Part shown: one piece after another, positions 1 through 8,115 of the stretch
Numbering within the stretch: the stretch's first letter is position 1
Layout of the letters: each line of letters begins with the position of its first letter
Source: Candidatus Mediterraneibacter intestinipullorum
GTDB taxonomy: Bacteria; Bacillota; Clostridia; Lachnospirales; Lachnospiraceae
Direction of reading: 5' to 3'
Assembly (NCBI GenBank): GCA_019118665.1
Contig: DWYM01000105.1
Coordinates: 1-40,383 of the forward strand
Length of the DNA: 40,383 nucleotides
The notes under the pieces: generated by a model
Told to the model about the DNA's origin: nothing
Databases searched by the model: none
Seen by the model: only the letters and a program-made list of their open reading frames with translations
Program-made: the position numbers and the translations under genes

Positions 1-124
1 ACCGGGTAAAGTAAAAAAGTGCTTACCTTACGATGTAAAAATCTGCTTACCAGAGTATGAAAAAAACTCCTTACCATACGGTGTAAAAAACATCTTACCT
101 AACAATGTAAAAAAGTGGTTGACA
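1..124. mobile_element. probable insertion-sequence end with 24-bp tandem repeats
   Basis: Five degenerate direct repeats are visible. The recurring CTTACC block starts at 22, 46, 70 and 94, and a diverged copy (GTTGAC) sits at 118, so the period is exactly 24 bp. Each unit carries an A-rich core of the type TGTAAAAAA. On the minus strand the block begins TGTCAACC at about 124, just where the McrB-like reading frame stops matching its family. Multiple short repeats at an end starting with TG are known for IS21-family elements, which bind transposase there. No transposase lies in the window, so family assignment is inference. Alternatives are another IS type or a plain satellite repeat. Confidence 0.5.
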
Positions 125-460
125 TTTGCACCAGTAATAGAAGGTAGCGTTCTGGTTGTTCAAAACTGGGACAGCATCAAACGAGGTAGGAACTGCAGCA
201 TCAACAGCAAGTTCCCTTGCGAACGCCGTAATAATTTTTACCCTGTTTGATTCCTTTAACTTACTCTTATTAAACAAACCAAATACGGTAAAGGGATCTA
301 TGTCTACAATCTGATTATCTCGCTCCAGTGTAGGCAGATTAATCTCAATCTCTGCATAAACCTTTTTAATGGTTTGAATTAAAGCGGAACGGTTGCCTTT
401 GTAATGAAGTAAGGCTTTAGCAAAAGCCTTATAAAAATCTACCCAGTCAAATTGTGCCAT
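95..460 (-). pseudogene. McrB-like restriction AAA ATPase, N-terminal fragment
   Basis: The frame opens with MAQFDWVDFYKAFAKAL and contains LPTLERDNQIVDIDPFTVFG and VPVLNNQNATFYYW. This matches the N-terminal domain of McrB-type AAA+ GTPase/ATPase subunits of modification-dependent restriction systems, which runs before the motor domain. A full protein would be several times longer. The match ends near residue 110, where the sequence enters the 24-bp repeat block, and the frame stops within it. A very strong ribosome binding site (GAGGAGGTG, 465-473) sits six bases from the ATG, so the gene was recently functional. It lies 235 bp downstream of the methyltransferase operon on the same strand. 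Walker motifs and the McrC partner are absent, so restriction activity is lost here. Confidence 0.7.
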
Positions 461-695
461 TATGCACCTCCTCTATCACTTACTGTTACTAAAGCTAAGA
501 ATTACGACACTCACATTAGTCTTCAAGAACCTAATTGTCTAAAAATAAAAGAATATCTTCTTCAAACTCACTTTCCCCATAAATACATTATATAACTGAT
601 ACTTTTTTGGACAGATAAATTACTGTATACTGATGTTACAATATAAGAGCACTCTAAAACAATACATAAATCGTCTGAACCTTGTGCCAGGAATT

Positions 696-3623
696 TTAAT
701 TTCTTAATCTATTATTAAAATCAAATTCTAACTGTTCATAGTCACTTTTCTCATAATTAAATTCTATTTGAATTTCAGTTCCAGAAATTTTTTTTGTAAT
801 ATTAAAATCCCCTTCTCCATTAAAAAATGTTGATATTTTATTTCTTTTAAGGCACCATTTATTTTTTCGCATATAAATTGGAAATTTTAAACGAATTAAT
901 AATTCATCCTTTCTAATCGTATCAACATCAACTCTTGAAATTTCAGGTAATTCAAAAATATCCATCGGTTCTTCTTTATCAAAGAGTTCAATACCATTTT
1001 CATCCTTGCTTTTTTCATTTGAAGTCTTTAACAAAACATAGGCTTTATCAAATCTACCTTTATTCTCGGCTTTTTTTTCTCTAATTTGTTCAAATTGTGC
1101 TAACGTATATCCGTTTTGTTTTAAAATTTCTCCACTTAATTCTCTTAATTCATGTAATATTTTTTTACACTGATCAGAATTATTAACCTGCAGTAAATTA
1201 AAGGCTCCTTGAAGAATTTTCTTTCTATTACCTTCAATATATGGCAAAGGGTTATTTTGTTTTATATTTTCCAACTTCCCATTTATAATAAAATCTAACT
1301 GCACATTACTTTTTTGTCGCTCCATAGCAATTAAAACACTCCTGCCCTCACATTTAGCTATTCTATACTGCTTATATCCCTCTGGAACTGCTCCCTCGAA
1401 TGTAATCACTTTTTTTAGTTCATCTGTACTATTTTCTTGCCATTTATCTCGTGGTAATATATCGTAATTTTTTTCCAATGCACTACATATTTCTTCAAGA
1501 TCAGATAATTCCTCCATTAACTCATCTGATGAAATAGCTCCCAGTATTTCATATGCCTCTTCTATTATTTTATTTTTAATCTCTCTAATCAATCCCACAT
1601 CTTTAATAACTACACATTTAGCATATTCTCCATTCTTTCTTATGATTTCAGGAATACGATCTCTTACCAGTTTATTAAATTGGATTTCATTATCATTTTC
1701 TATTTCTTTTACTTCACGAGAACTCAAAACCGTGACTCCAGTCCGCATTAACTGATAAAAGGAATGTGCTAATGCTGCTCCCTCTAAAAAAATATTGACT
1801 TTTTTTTCTTTACAAATTTTACCTACTTCATTAATAAATTGCTTGCTTCTTAAAAGCTCATCATTTCGTGGATAAATTCGTACAATTCCTACCTCTCTTG
1901 GATCCATTATGCGTAGTTTTTCTAAATCTTCCTCTGTTTCAATAAGCATTTCTTTCTCATAAAAATATTTTTTCTTATATTGCGTATTAAAAGTGGAATG
2001 ATTGGTATAGTAATAACTGTTTCTGTCATACTTTTCATGATACCATGGTAAATTACTAGTTTTATAATATTCTTTGTCTATTCCAACAAACCACATAATG
2101 CTCAATTCTTCACCTACATATTCAGAAATTTTTCGTGCTCTATATGCTATATCTTTTATAATTTCATCGTCAACAATCGTATCTCGCCAATCATACGGTT
2201 GTTTTAATTTCTTTACAATCCATTTCCCATTTTCATCAGGCGCAATGAAACTCTCCTTGTAAGACGATATTTTATTTACTAAAAACTTGTCTTTCTCCAA
2301 ACAGTTTATCTCTGATTTACAAGTATCAACGATAATTCTATCATGCGCATTATAATACAAACCTTCAGGCAACCCCCATAAAGTTTGCATTTCTACTATC
2401 GCTTCTTTCGGCTTCGCATTAACGAATGCAGATATTTTAGCTGGAATAAAGTTATGAAAAATAAAAACATAATCTTTGATTCCATCTTTCTCCAATTGTC
2501 GGCTAGCATTAACCAAAAATTCTTCTGCATCTTTATAACATCTCAGCTCATTACTCCTTTTTAGGAACTGTGCCACCGCTTTATTTTGATTAGCAACATC
2601 CGTACGAATAACCAATGAACCTTTGGTCATAAATTTTATGTCTTCTTGCAATTGACAAGTAATATTACCCTTTTTCAACTCCCTCAACGTCTTCACATCA
2701 TCTAATAAAAATAAAGGTGGAATAACTTCACCTACAGCTTTATAGACAAAAACATTATTAATTTTTGCATATTTTCCTTGATCTGTCTCCGAAATTCTCC
2801 TAAGAATCTGCGGAATAAATTTTTGTCCCTTAAACATTGTAACATCATATTCTTCTGGATTTACCGCTTCGTCGTTTTCAGTTTCAAAATCACATTGCAC
2901 TAAAAACAACTTTTCCTGATCACCTACAAATTCTATATGTACTCTCTTTCTACTATAATAAAAAAATGCGCATGCAATTTTTAAGGTTTCTCTTAGATTG
3001 TAATTAATAAGTAACGGATTTTTCTCATATATTTCCATATCATATTTTCTTCTCCAATTACGCAAATGAACAGATAAAGTCTCTATTTTTTTTCTTTCAT
3101 TCATAAATGAATTTTTAGCCGTTTTTCTTTCATACTCTACAACAAAATCTCTGTTTTCTTTTGCAAATCTTCGTTCATTTGATATATGTCCCGAAATATT
3201 ACAATTAACATATGTTTGAATGATTAATGGCAGACCTACCTTTTTAAGATCAGAATCGCATTTTAATATATTTATTAATTCCATTAATTTTTGTTCTAGA
3301 TTATTCAAATTACATTCTTTCGATTCATATCTTCCTCTCTCAGACATTCCTTCTTTAATTCCAGACGAACGAATAATCAGGTTTTCCCCTAAATTCAATT
3401 CTCGAATTGTATACACAATTCGTTCCATATATTGTTGTACAACTCGATTATTACTCCCCTGTGAAACATTCAAAAAGAAATCTTTATCAACAACAAAAAA
3501 GGGGCGTGTCCAGGCCTTTGGCATGAAACACAACCCCCAAGCTTTTTGTCCAATTTCTTCAACAGACACCTGATTTACAGATAATTTTTTTATTTCATCT
3601 TTTTTTACTATCCAAATCGTCAT
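696..3623 (-). CDS. PPDK_N/ATP-grasp-like protein with internal MazG-like pyrophosphohydrolase domain
   Basis: This 975-aa protein has no full-length relative that I recognise. Residues 80-105 (NLIIRSSGIKEGMSERG) resemble the ATP-binding segment of the pyruvate phosphate dikinase/PEP synthase N-terminal domain. A second, weaker unit follows: GSLVIRTD near 335-342 and a segment ending QTLWGLPEGLYY near 413-424, like the ATP-grasp lobe that precedes the phosphohistidine domain. No phosphohistidine or PEP-binding domain is evident. Residues about 648-720 (FNKLVRDRIPEIIRKNG, then KIIEEAYEI and ELMEELSDLEEI) match the MazG/phosphoribosyl-ATP pyrophosphohydrolase-like family, with acidic clusters suited to Mg binding. 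The last 250 residues are unassigned. The gene overlaps the upstream membrane-protein gene by 29 bp, implying translational coupling. A nucleotide-consuming or nucleotide-modifying role is inference. The DNA is AT-rich compared with the 9-40 kb region. Confidence 0.65.
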   Translation of the reverse strand: MTIWIVKKDEIKKLSVNQVSVEEIGQKAWGLCFMPKAWTRPFFVVDKDFFLNVSQGSNNRVVQQYMERIVYTIRELNLGENLIIRSSGIKEGMSERGRYESKECNLNNLEQKLMELINILKCDSDLKKVGLPLIIQTYVNCNISGHISNERRFAKENRDFVVEYERKTAKNSFMNERKKIETLSVHLRNWRRKYDMEIYEKNPLLINYNLRETLKIACAFFYYSRKRVHIEFVGDQEKLFLVQCDFETENDEAVNPEEYDVTMFKGQKFIPQILRRISETDQGKYAKINNVFVYKAVGEVIPPLFLLDDVKTLRELKKGNITCQLQEDIKFMTKGSLVIRTDVANQNKAVAQFLKRSNELRCYKDAEEFLVNASRQLEKDGIKDYVFIFHNFIPAKISAFVNAKPKEAIVEMQTLWGLPEGLYYNAHDRIIVDTCKSEINCLEKDKFLVNKISSYKESFIAPDENGKWIVKKLKQPYDWRDTIVDDEIIKDIAYRARKISEYVGEELSIMWFVGIDKEYYKTSNLPWYHEKYDRNSYYYTNHSTFNTQYKKKYFYEKEMLIETEEDLEKLRIMDPREVGIVRIYPRNDELLRSKQFINEVGKICKEKKVNIFLEGAALAHSFYQLMRTGVTVLSSREVKEIENDNEIQFNKLVRDRIPEIIRKNGEYAKCVVIKDVGLIREIKNKIIEEAYEILGAISSDELMEELSDLEEICSALEKNYDILPRDKWQENSTDELKKVITFEGAVPEGYKQYRIAKCEGRSVLIAMERQKSNVQLDFIINGKLENIKQNNPLPYIEGNRKKILQGAFNLLQVNNSDQCKKILHELRELSGEILKQNGYTLAQFEQIREKKAENKGRFDKAYVLLKTSNEKSKDENGIELFDKEEPMDIFELPEISRVDVDTIRKDELLIRLKFPIYMRKNKWCLKRNKISTFFNGEGDFNITKKISGTEIQIEFNYEKSDYEQLEFDFNNRLRN

Positions 3624-4188
3624 GATCTTCTTTTATATCCTCATCAATCTTATCATTAATACTATCTCTGTTATTTACACCATTATCTGACTTTAAAAAT
3701 AAAACACATGCTACATCATACATTTTACTCACGGCTTCGTCTGAAAAATACCCAGTCAAAAATCCTATTGATATGGCCATTGAACTAGACGAAAGTACGG
3801 CTTTGACCATAATGGCCGCCATTACAAGAGACAATGATACCGCAATAAACGGTGAAAAGAATCTCCAGTACACTCTATCTTCATTCCATAATCCCCTGGC
3901 AACAACTCTATAAAAATACTTCATTCCAAAAGTTGAGCCGCCTAAGAGCCCTGAAGACACACAATAAATAACTTTATGAAATACTATTTTTTGATCACCC
4001 TGTACTCCTAAAAAATCCTCAAATACACCTAAGAAATTCAAGAAAACACATACTAAAGCTAAAATCATCAAAAATGTTATGTATATTGCATCTCGAATAA
4101 TTTTTATCCTGCAACGCTTATCCTCATATCGAGTCTTGTATTCACCTTTGATTCTACCATCGTTAGAAAGATTTTCCTCATTATTCAT
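3595..4188 (-). CDS. four-helix membrane protein, putative effector of the island operon
   Basis: This is a 197-aa protein of unknown family. A charged N-terminus (about 1-33) is followed by hydrophobic segments near 34-54, 68-90, 111-130 and 136-148, and then a soluble acidic-basic tail rich in D, N and K. The segment between the second and third helices is basic and aromatic (KYFYRVVARGLWNEDRVYW). The start lies three bases after the HIT gene stop, and the end overlaps the following PPDK_N-like gene by 29 bp. All four genes are therefore packed as one transcript. Small multi-helix proteins of this kind often act as membrane-disrupting effectors in prokaryotic conflict systems, for example SLATT-type proteins. 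That role is inferred only from layout and topology, and a plain membrane anchor for the neighbours is also possible. Confidence 0.6.
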   Translation of the reverse strand: MNNEENLSNDGRIKGEYKTRYEDKRCRIKIIRDAIYITFLMILALVCVFLNFLGVFEDFLGVQGDQKIVFHKVIYCVSSGLLGGSTFGMKYFYRVVARGLWNEDRVYWRFFSPFIAVSLSLVMAAIMVKAVLSSSSMAISIGFLTGYFSDEAVSKMYDVACVLFLKSDNGVNNRDSINDKIDEDIKEDHDDLDSKKR

Positions 4189-4191
4189 AAC

Positions 4192-4827
4192 TTAATCCTT
4201 TAACATATCATGAGTTTCTTCAGCAATTTCCATAAACCAATTTGTCTTGTAGTCATACTTCTCAAAACAATTTTCTTTTTTTGCCAACAACTTTCTAAAA
4301 AATTGCGATTCTGGTTTTTCAATAATATGTAGGTACCCTTTGATATTGTCCATATTATTTATATCTTCACTGTAAAACCAATATTCATTATCCCCTACAA
4401 TTCCACTTATGTCTTTAGCTTTACATTCAATCCATTCTTTTTGATAATGGAACATCTCGCTTAATAACGATTTATCATATGGTACAATATGAATATGTGC
4501 ATGATTAGTACCACATGCAGTTAGCGAACCTTCATGATTTGCTCCATGTTCAAATAAAATACAATCCTTGGAATATGCATTCTTTATTCTTTTTATTATT
4601 TCATTCGAGAGGCTTATAAATTCTAAATCATTATATTTGTCTTTCATGCAGTATATATGCTCTTTGGGGATAACCAATGTCCACCCTTTAATAAAACTTC
4701 CCAAACTCGCTAATGCAATATATTTTTCAGTTCTAATTATTGGATTATCAATTTTTCCTAATTCATACTGGCCTTGAAATATTTTGCAATATCGACATTC
4801 CAGACCACATACTATTTTTTTTTCCAT
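4192..4827 (-). CDS. HIT-family nucleotide hydrolase/transferase
   Basis: This 211-aa protein carries the histidine triad at residues 109-113 within CGTNHAHIHIVPYD, the His-x-His-x-His motif of HIT enzymes that hydrolyse or transfer nucleoside monophosphates. Upstream are the usual strand features: GWTLVIPKEH near 49-57 and FEHG near 92-95. CRYC at 11-14 resembles the zinc-binding pair seen in some HIT proteins. It is longer than a minimal HIT protein (about 110-150 aa), with an extra C-terminal 90 residues of unknown role. It lies 14 bp after the methyltransferase stop with an AAGGATG-type ribosome binding site, and three bases before the membrane-protein gene. In this operon it may make or remove a nucleotide signal or nucleotidylated product, which is inference. 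Confidence 0.8.
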   Translation of the reverse strand: MEKKIVCGLECRYCKIFQGQYELGKIDNPIIRTEKYIALASLGSFIKGWTLVIPKEHIYCMKDKYNDLEFISLSNEIIKRIKNAYSKDCILFEHGANHEGSLTACGTNHAHIHIVPYDKSLLSEMFHYQKEWIECKAKDISGIVGDNEYWFYSEDINNMDNIKGYLHIIEKPESQFFRKLLAKKENCFEKYDYKTNWFMEIAEETHDMLKD

Positions 4828-4841
4828 AATATCACATCCTT

Positions 4842-5714
4842 TTAGTAAAAAAATATCTTTATATTATTTTTATTCAACTCTTCATTGGAAGGGCACAGCA
4901 TTTTATTTTTAAATATTATGATCTCTGATTTTGTCTCGCTTTTCACTAAACTATATGACAATTTATAGGTTTTGTAAAAATCATTTTTATAAATTTCCTT
5001 AATCTCTTCTGTATCATCATATGTAATAATCCATTCACACGACACCTTATTTTTAATATAAGCTGCGATTTCTTTATGGTCTTTTTGAGACAAACTATTT
5101 TTATATAATCTATTCCCTTTTCGATAATAAGGCGGATCAAAATATACAAAACCATTCTCTGAATATTTAGGAAGAACTTGTTCAATAAATGCTCTAATTT
5201 CTTTATTGTATATATATATATTTTTTTTTAATTTTGCAATATTCTTTATTCTTTGTATCAGCTTTTCTTTATTATATCGAACATCTAAAGAATATGCACC
5301 CTGCTGTGTATATCCACCAATGGGACCCGCATTCAATATTCCTGATCTATTCGTTCTATTCAAAAAAAAAGTTGCAAAAGCTAGTTCAACCGAATATCTA
5401 TTAGCATTATTCACATAAACTTCCTTTTGTTTATACCATTCGCCAATAGTAACTTCTGTATTTTTTATTAGCTCAATTAATCTATCAGTTTCTTCAATTA
5501 CTGCTCTCCAAAAAGAATAAATAGCTTTATCATAATCATTAATTACTATTCTCTTTACTTCACCTGAAAATAATAAATCCAACGCAACTCCGGCACCTCC
5601 AGCAAACGGTTCTATATAAGTCTCTATCTTATCTTCAGACTTATGAATAATACCTTTTACGCATGGAGAAAATTTTGCTTTCCCTCCTGGATATCTTAAT
5701 GGTGAGTAATTCAT
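4842..5714 (-). CDS. D12-class N6-adenine DNA methyltransferase (Dam-like)
   Basis: This protein (290 aa from the chosen start) transfers a methyl group from S-adenosylmethionine to adenine N6 in DNA. Evidence is the N-terminal NYSPLRYPGGKAKF motif, the SAM-binding YIEPFAGGAGVAL, and the catalytic FDPPYY (DPPY) motif, in the order typical of D12/Dam-type enzymes. An ATG 33 bases further upstream is open but rejected. The ATG at 5714 follows an ideal GGGAGGTGG site, and the promoter at 5752-5781 would start transcription near 5745. It is the first gene of the island operon, followed by the HIT gene 14 bp later. No cognate restriction enzyme is adjacent apart from the broken mcrB-like gene. The enzyme could protect self DNA in a defence system or be a solitary methylase. 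Confidence 0.88.
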   Translation of the reverse strand: MNYSPLRYPGGKAKFSPCVKGIIHKSEDKIETYIEPFAGGAGVALDLLFSGEVKRIVINDYDKAIYSFWRAVIEETDRLIELIKNTEVTIGEWYKQKEVYVNNANRYSVELAFATFFLNRTNRSGILNAGPIGGYTQQGAYSLDVRYNKEKLIQRIKNIAKLKKNIYIYNKEIRAFIEQVLPKYSENGFVYFDPPYYRKGNRLYKNSLSQKDHKEIAAYIKNKVSCEWIITYDDTEEIKEIYKNDFYKTYKLSYSLVKSETKSEIIIFKNKMLCPSNEELNKNNIKIFFY

Positions 5715-5751
5715 TTTCTCCACCTCCCGATTTGCAGACTTACCCATAGTT

Positions 5752-5781
5752 ATTATACTATGTATGTGTCTTATTCGTCAA
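5752..5781 (-). promoter_or_regulatory. sigma-A-type promoter of the methyltransferase operon
   Basis: On the minus strand a TTGACG -35 box (5776-5781) and a perfect TATAAT -10 box (5752-5757) are separated by 18 bp. Initiation would fall near 5745, giving a leader of about 30 bases before the ATG at 5714. This supports the shorter start of the methyltransferase and an operon transcribed independently of the upstream decayed region. Confidence 0.7.
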
Positions 5782-6328
5782 TGATTCCTACCATATCTGG
5801 AGTTTCCTGTGGAATAATTCATTTCTAAAACAACTATTATAAAAAATCTTCTCATTCAGCAATGTCTCTGTTAATAGCCTCGCACATCATTTCTCCTTGT
5901 TTTGATATTATTTACTTTACATAACACAAAAAGCACATTTCTTGTCTTGTACTCTCTTTCATAGTTTTAATTGCAGGCACCAATTATTATATTATAGAAA
6001 TCAAATAAATCTATGATCATATAGCTCAATTCTACACTAATAAAAATAACAATCATCTTGTAGATGAAAAATAAATACTGCTTAGTTCTCTGTTTGAATA
6101 AACTTGAATAATAATTTTCTCTTTTACTACACCATTTACTACACCATTTTCTTTCAAAATGACGATTTTTGACGCTCTCAGACAAAAAGTAAGAACCCGC
6201 AAAAACCTTGTAAAATAAGGCTTTACGGGCTCTGACACCACAGGACAAAACCACCCCAAACGAGCCAATAGGTGACTGCTAATTTTAAGAAAATGTGCAA
6301 TTCCTATTTTGCTTGATTTATAAGGATA
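5782..6328. other. non-coding boundary region with imperfect inverted repeat
   Basis: No convincing gene was found in about 550 bp. An imperfect hairpin pairs 6196-6209 with 6217-6229 (arms CCCGCAAAAACCTT and AAGGCTTTACGGG), without a T tract on either side. A 12-bp direct repeat (TTACTACACCAT, two copies) lies near 6124-6147. Two overlapping minus-strand frames of 71 and 95 codons cover the hairpin but have biased, non-protein-like composition. A tiny frame near 5870-5910 has a good AAGGAG site but encodes only a dozen residues. Composition changes from AT-rich on the left to more balanced on the right, so this may be an edge of the acquired island. No integrase is visible. Confidence 0.35.
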
Positions 6329-7891
6329 TTATACTGTCGATGGACGAGTCGCAAACTCGACGCTCACTCTTATCAGCGCCTTGAAGATATACTTGTACAA
6401 CGCATTAAAGTCTTTTTCCTTGTCGATCCACCGTATTCGGGATTAGTGCAGTATATACTTGCCTGACATTTTGTATGCAGATCTTCGATTATTTCAGATG
6501 CCGCCTCATAAGTCGCCTCTACACCTTCAAGTCGTGCATCAATGTAGACATATTTACTTTTGAACAACCGTTTTGCAAACTCAAGACTTTTTGAGAGAGT
6601 AATGTCTTCCCAATCATCAAACAAATTTTCGCAGACGGTCTGATAGTTTTCCATATCTGTCGTCATAAAGAGCACCTTGAATATCTGAACCCCCCATGTT
6701 TCAACTGTCTGTCTTTCATCTACCCATGCAGAACCATCCGGAAGGGCGACAGCAGATAAGACAGCACTTGCATACTCACCGTCCTGGCTGTCGCTGCATG
6801 TGAAGATGACTTCGCCGTATTTCGCAGCAGCGGTGAGTGTGCTTGCCGTCTCTCCGTACGCCCAGTCCGCAATGGAGAGTTCTTCTGTCCACTCGTTTGC
6901 TGTATGGCTGATGGTAAATTCCAGTTCATCCGTACCGCTGCTGTAAGCATCGTCCGCTTCCACTCTGGCGATGACCTTATAACTTCCGGCATCCGCAGGC
7001 GCTTCCTTGATCTGCTTCCAGCCACCAGAACTCCGTCATATGGCTTCCTCATCTCATCTGCTTTTGTTGGAATGGAAAGTGTACTAACCTGCTTTACAGT
7101 AACCTCACAGGAAACAGATTACCCTCCTGATGTCGCTTTAATGGTAGTCGTCCCCGGACTTACTGCTGTCACCTCAGCATTCAGCATTTGACATGCTTCC
7201 TGAATCCGTTGCCACCTCTGTCTTACTGTTCTCCCAGAATACAGGCAGATTTTCATACCCCTCAATAGTAGTTGAACCTATTTGTACACTGAGATTTTCT
7301 GTCCTTTCATCAACTGTATCAAGGGACAGGGAAGATTTGTCAATGCTCAGAACATTGTCGCCAAAGTTTACTGTCCCCCCAGAATAGTAAAAATATTGAA
7401 TATCCGCTGTGTTCAAATTAGCCGTGCCCCCGGAAACATCAACTTGGCACACTCTAGCTCCGCTCTCGATAGTCGTAGTTGCTCTGTTTGTCCATAACAC
7501 TTCAATTTTTCTGCCATTTACAGTCGTATTCCCCCGCCTACAGTCTGAACATCTCTAGCTTCTCCACCGTTTACAATCATATTTCCGCTACTTTCTACCG
7601 GAGCTCTAAATGTTCCGCCGTTTATGTATAAGACTCCTCCCATATTGCCATAGCTGCTATTAACGTAAGAGTTGTATATTTATTACCCTCCGAATCCTGC
7701 GCTACATATACTTCCTCTGATGGCATGGTATCCTTTTCATCGGAAAGACTGTTTGCCGCGGTCTCCACATCCGTCACAGTCTCTGTTTTCCCTTCCCCTG
7801 CTCCCTGTGCATAGGCATGGTGCGCGATATAGATGATTCTCATGACCGCCGCCAGCGCACAGGCAGTCACATTTCTCCATCTTTTGTTCAC
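6329..7891 (-). pseudogene. shattered secreted surface protein with Ig-like repeats
   Basis: Reading the minus strand from 7891, several frames must be joined. The first piece (7891-7622) has a signal-peptide-like start (MNKRWRNVTACALAAVM). After a shift come glycine-rich stretches (GGVLYINGGTFRAP), then a piece at 7500-7174. A BIG2-like fragment follows (AEVTAVSPGTTTIKATSGG) with a stop inside it, then another Ig-like repeat containing KYGEVIFTCSDSQDGEY near 6850-6760. From about 6700 onward the sequence changes to an unrelated segment that I do not recognise. A further shift near 6420 would extend it to a stop at 6329 (ending FATRPSTV). At least three frameshifts and a nonsense codon are needed, so this is a dead gene or a mosaic of two dead genes. 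Confidence 0.7.
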
Positions 7892-7916
7892 GTTCTGTAT
7901 GTCTCCTTTCCTAGCA

Positions 7917-7961
7917 CGAAAAAAGCACAGATATTCCCACGATTAGGATATACCAGTGCTT
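7917..7961 (-). terminator. attenuator-like hairpin in leader of the dead surface gene
   Basis: On the minus strand AAGCAC (7961-7956) pairs with GTGCTT (7928-7923) across a loop that can pair further internally. Six T residues follow directly. It lies between the promoter at 8037-8066 and the start codon at 7891, so it would act as a terminator in the leader. No known riboswitch consensus was recognised. Confidence 0.4.
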
Positions 7962-8036
7962 CTGTACGTCTTTCCCTGTTTTATAGTACGCAAAAAGTCA
8001 GATTTTACTTGTCTGTCAGTCTGCCTGTCTTTCGAG

Positions 8037-8066
8037 AGCGTAGCAGTTTCCAAACATGACTGTCAA
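8037..8066 (-). promoter_or_regulatory. promoter upstream of the dead surface gene
   Basis: A perfect TTGACA -35 box (8061-8066 on the minus strand) is followed after 18 bp by TACGCT (8037-8042). The -10 box is only partly consensus. The resulting leader would be about 140 nt long. Confidence 0.4.
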
Positions 8067-8115
8067 CCCCTTTTTTGTATATCTGAGATTTATTTAATTT
8101 CTACATAAATATATT

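Noticed and set aside
1-124. 24-bp spaced repeats as a CRISPR array
   Set aside because: Units are degenerate, directly adjacent without spacers, and 24 bp in total length. No cas genes are present.
4842-5747. Longer methyltransferase start at 5747
   Set aside because: The promoter at 5752-5781 would initiate at about that base, and the ATG at 5714 has an ideal ribosome binding site and family-typical N-terminus.
5967-6268. Two overlapping minus-strand frames over the hairpin as genes
   Set aside because: No ribosome binding site, repetitive composition (NGVVNGVV-like from a DNA repeat), and no family resemblance.
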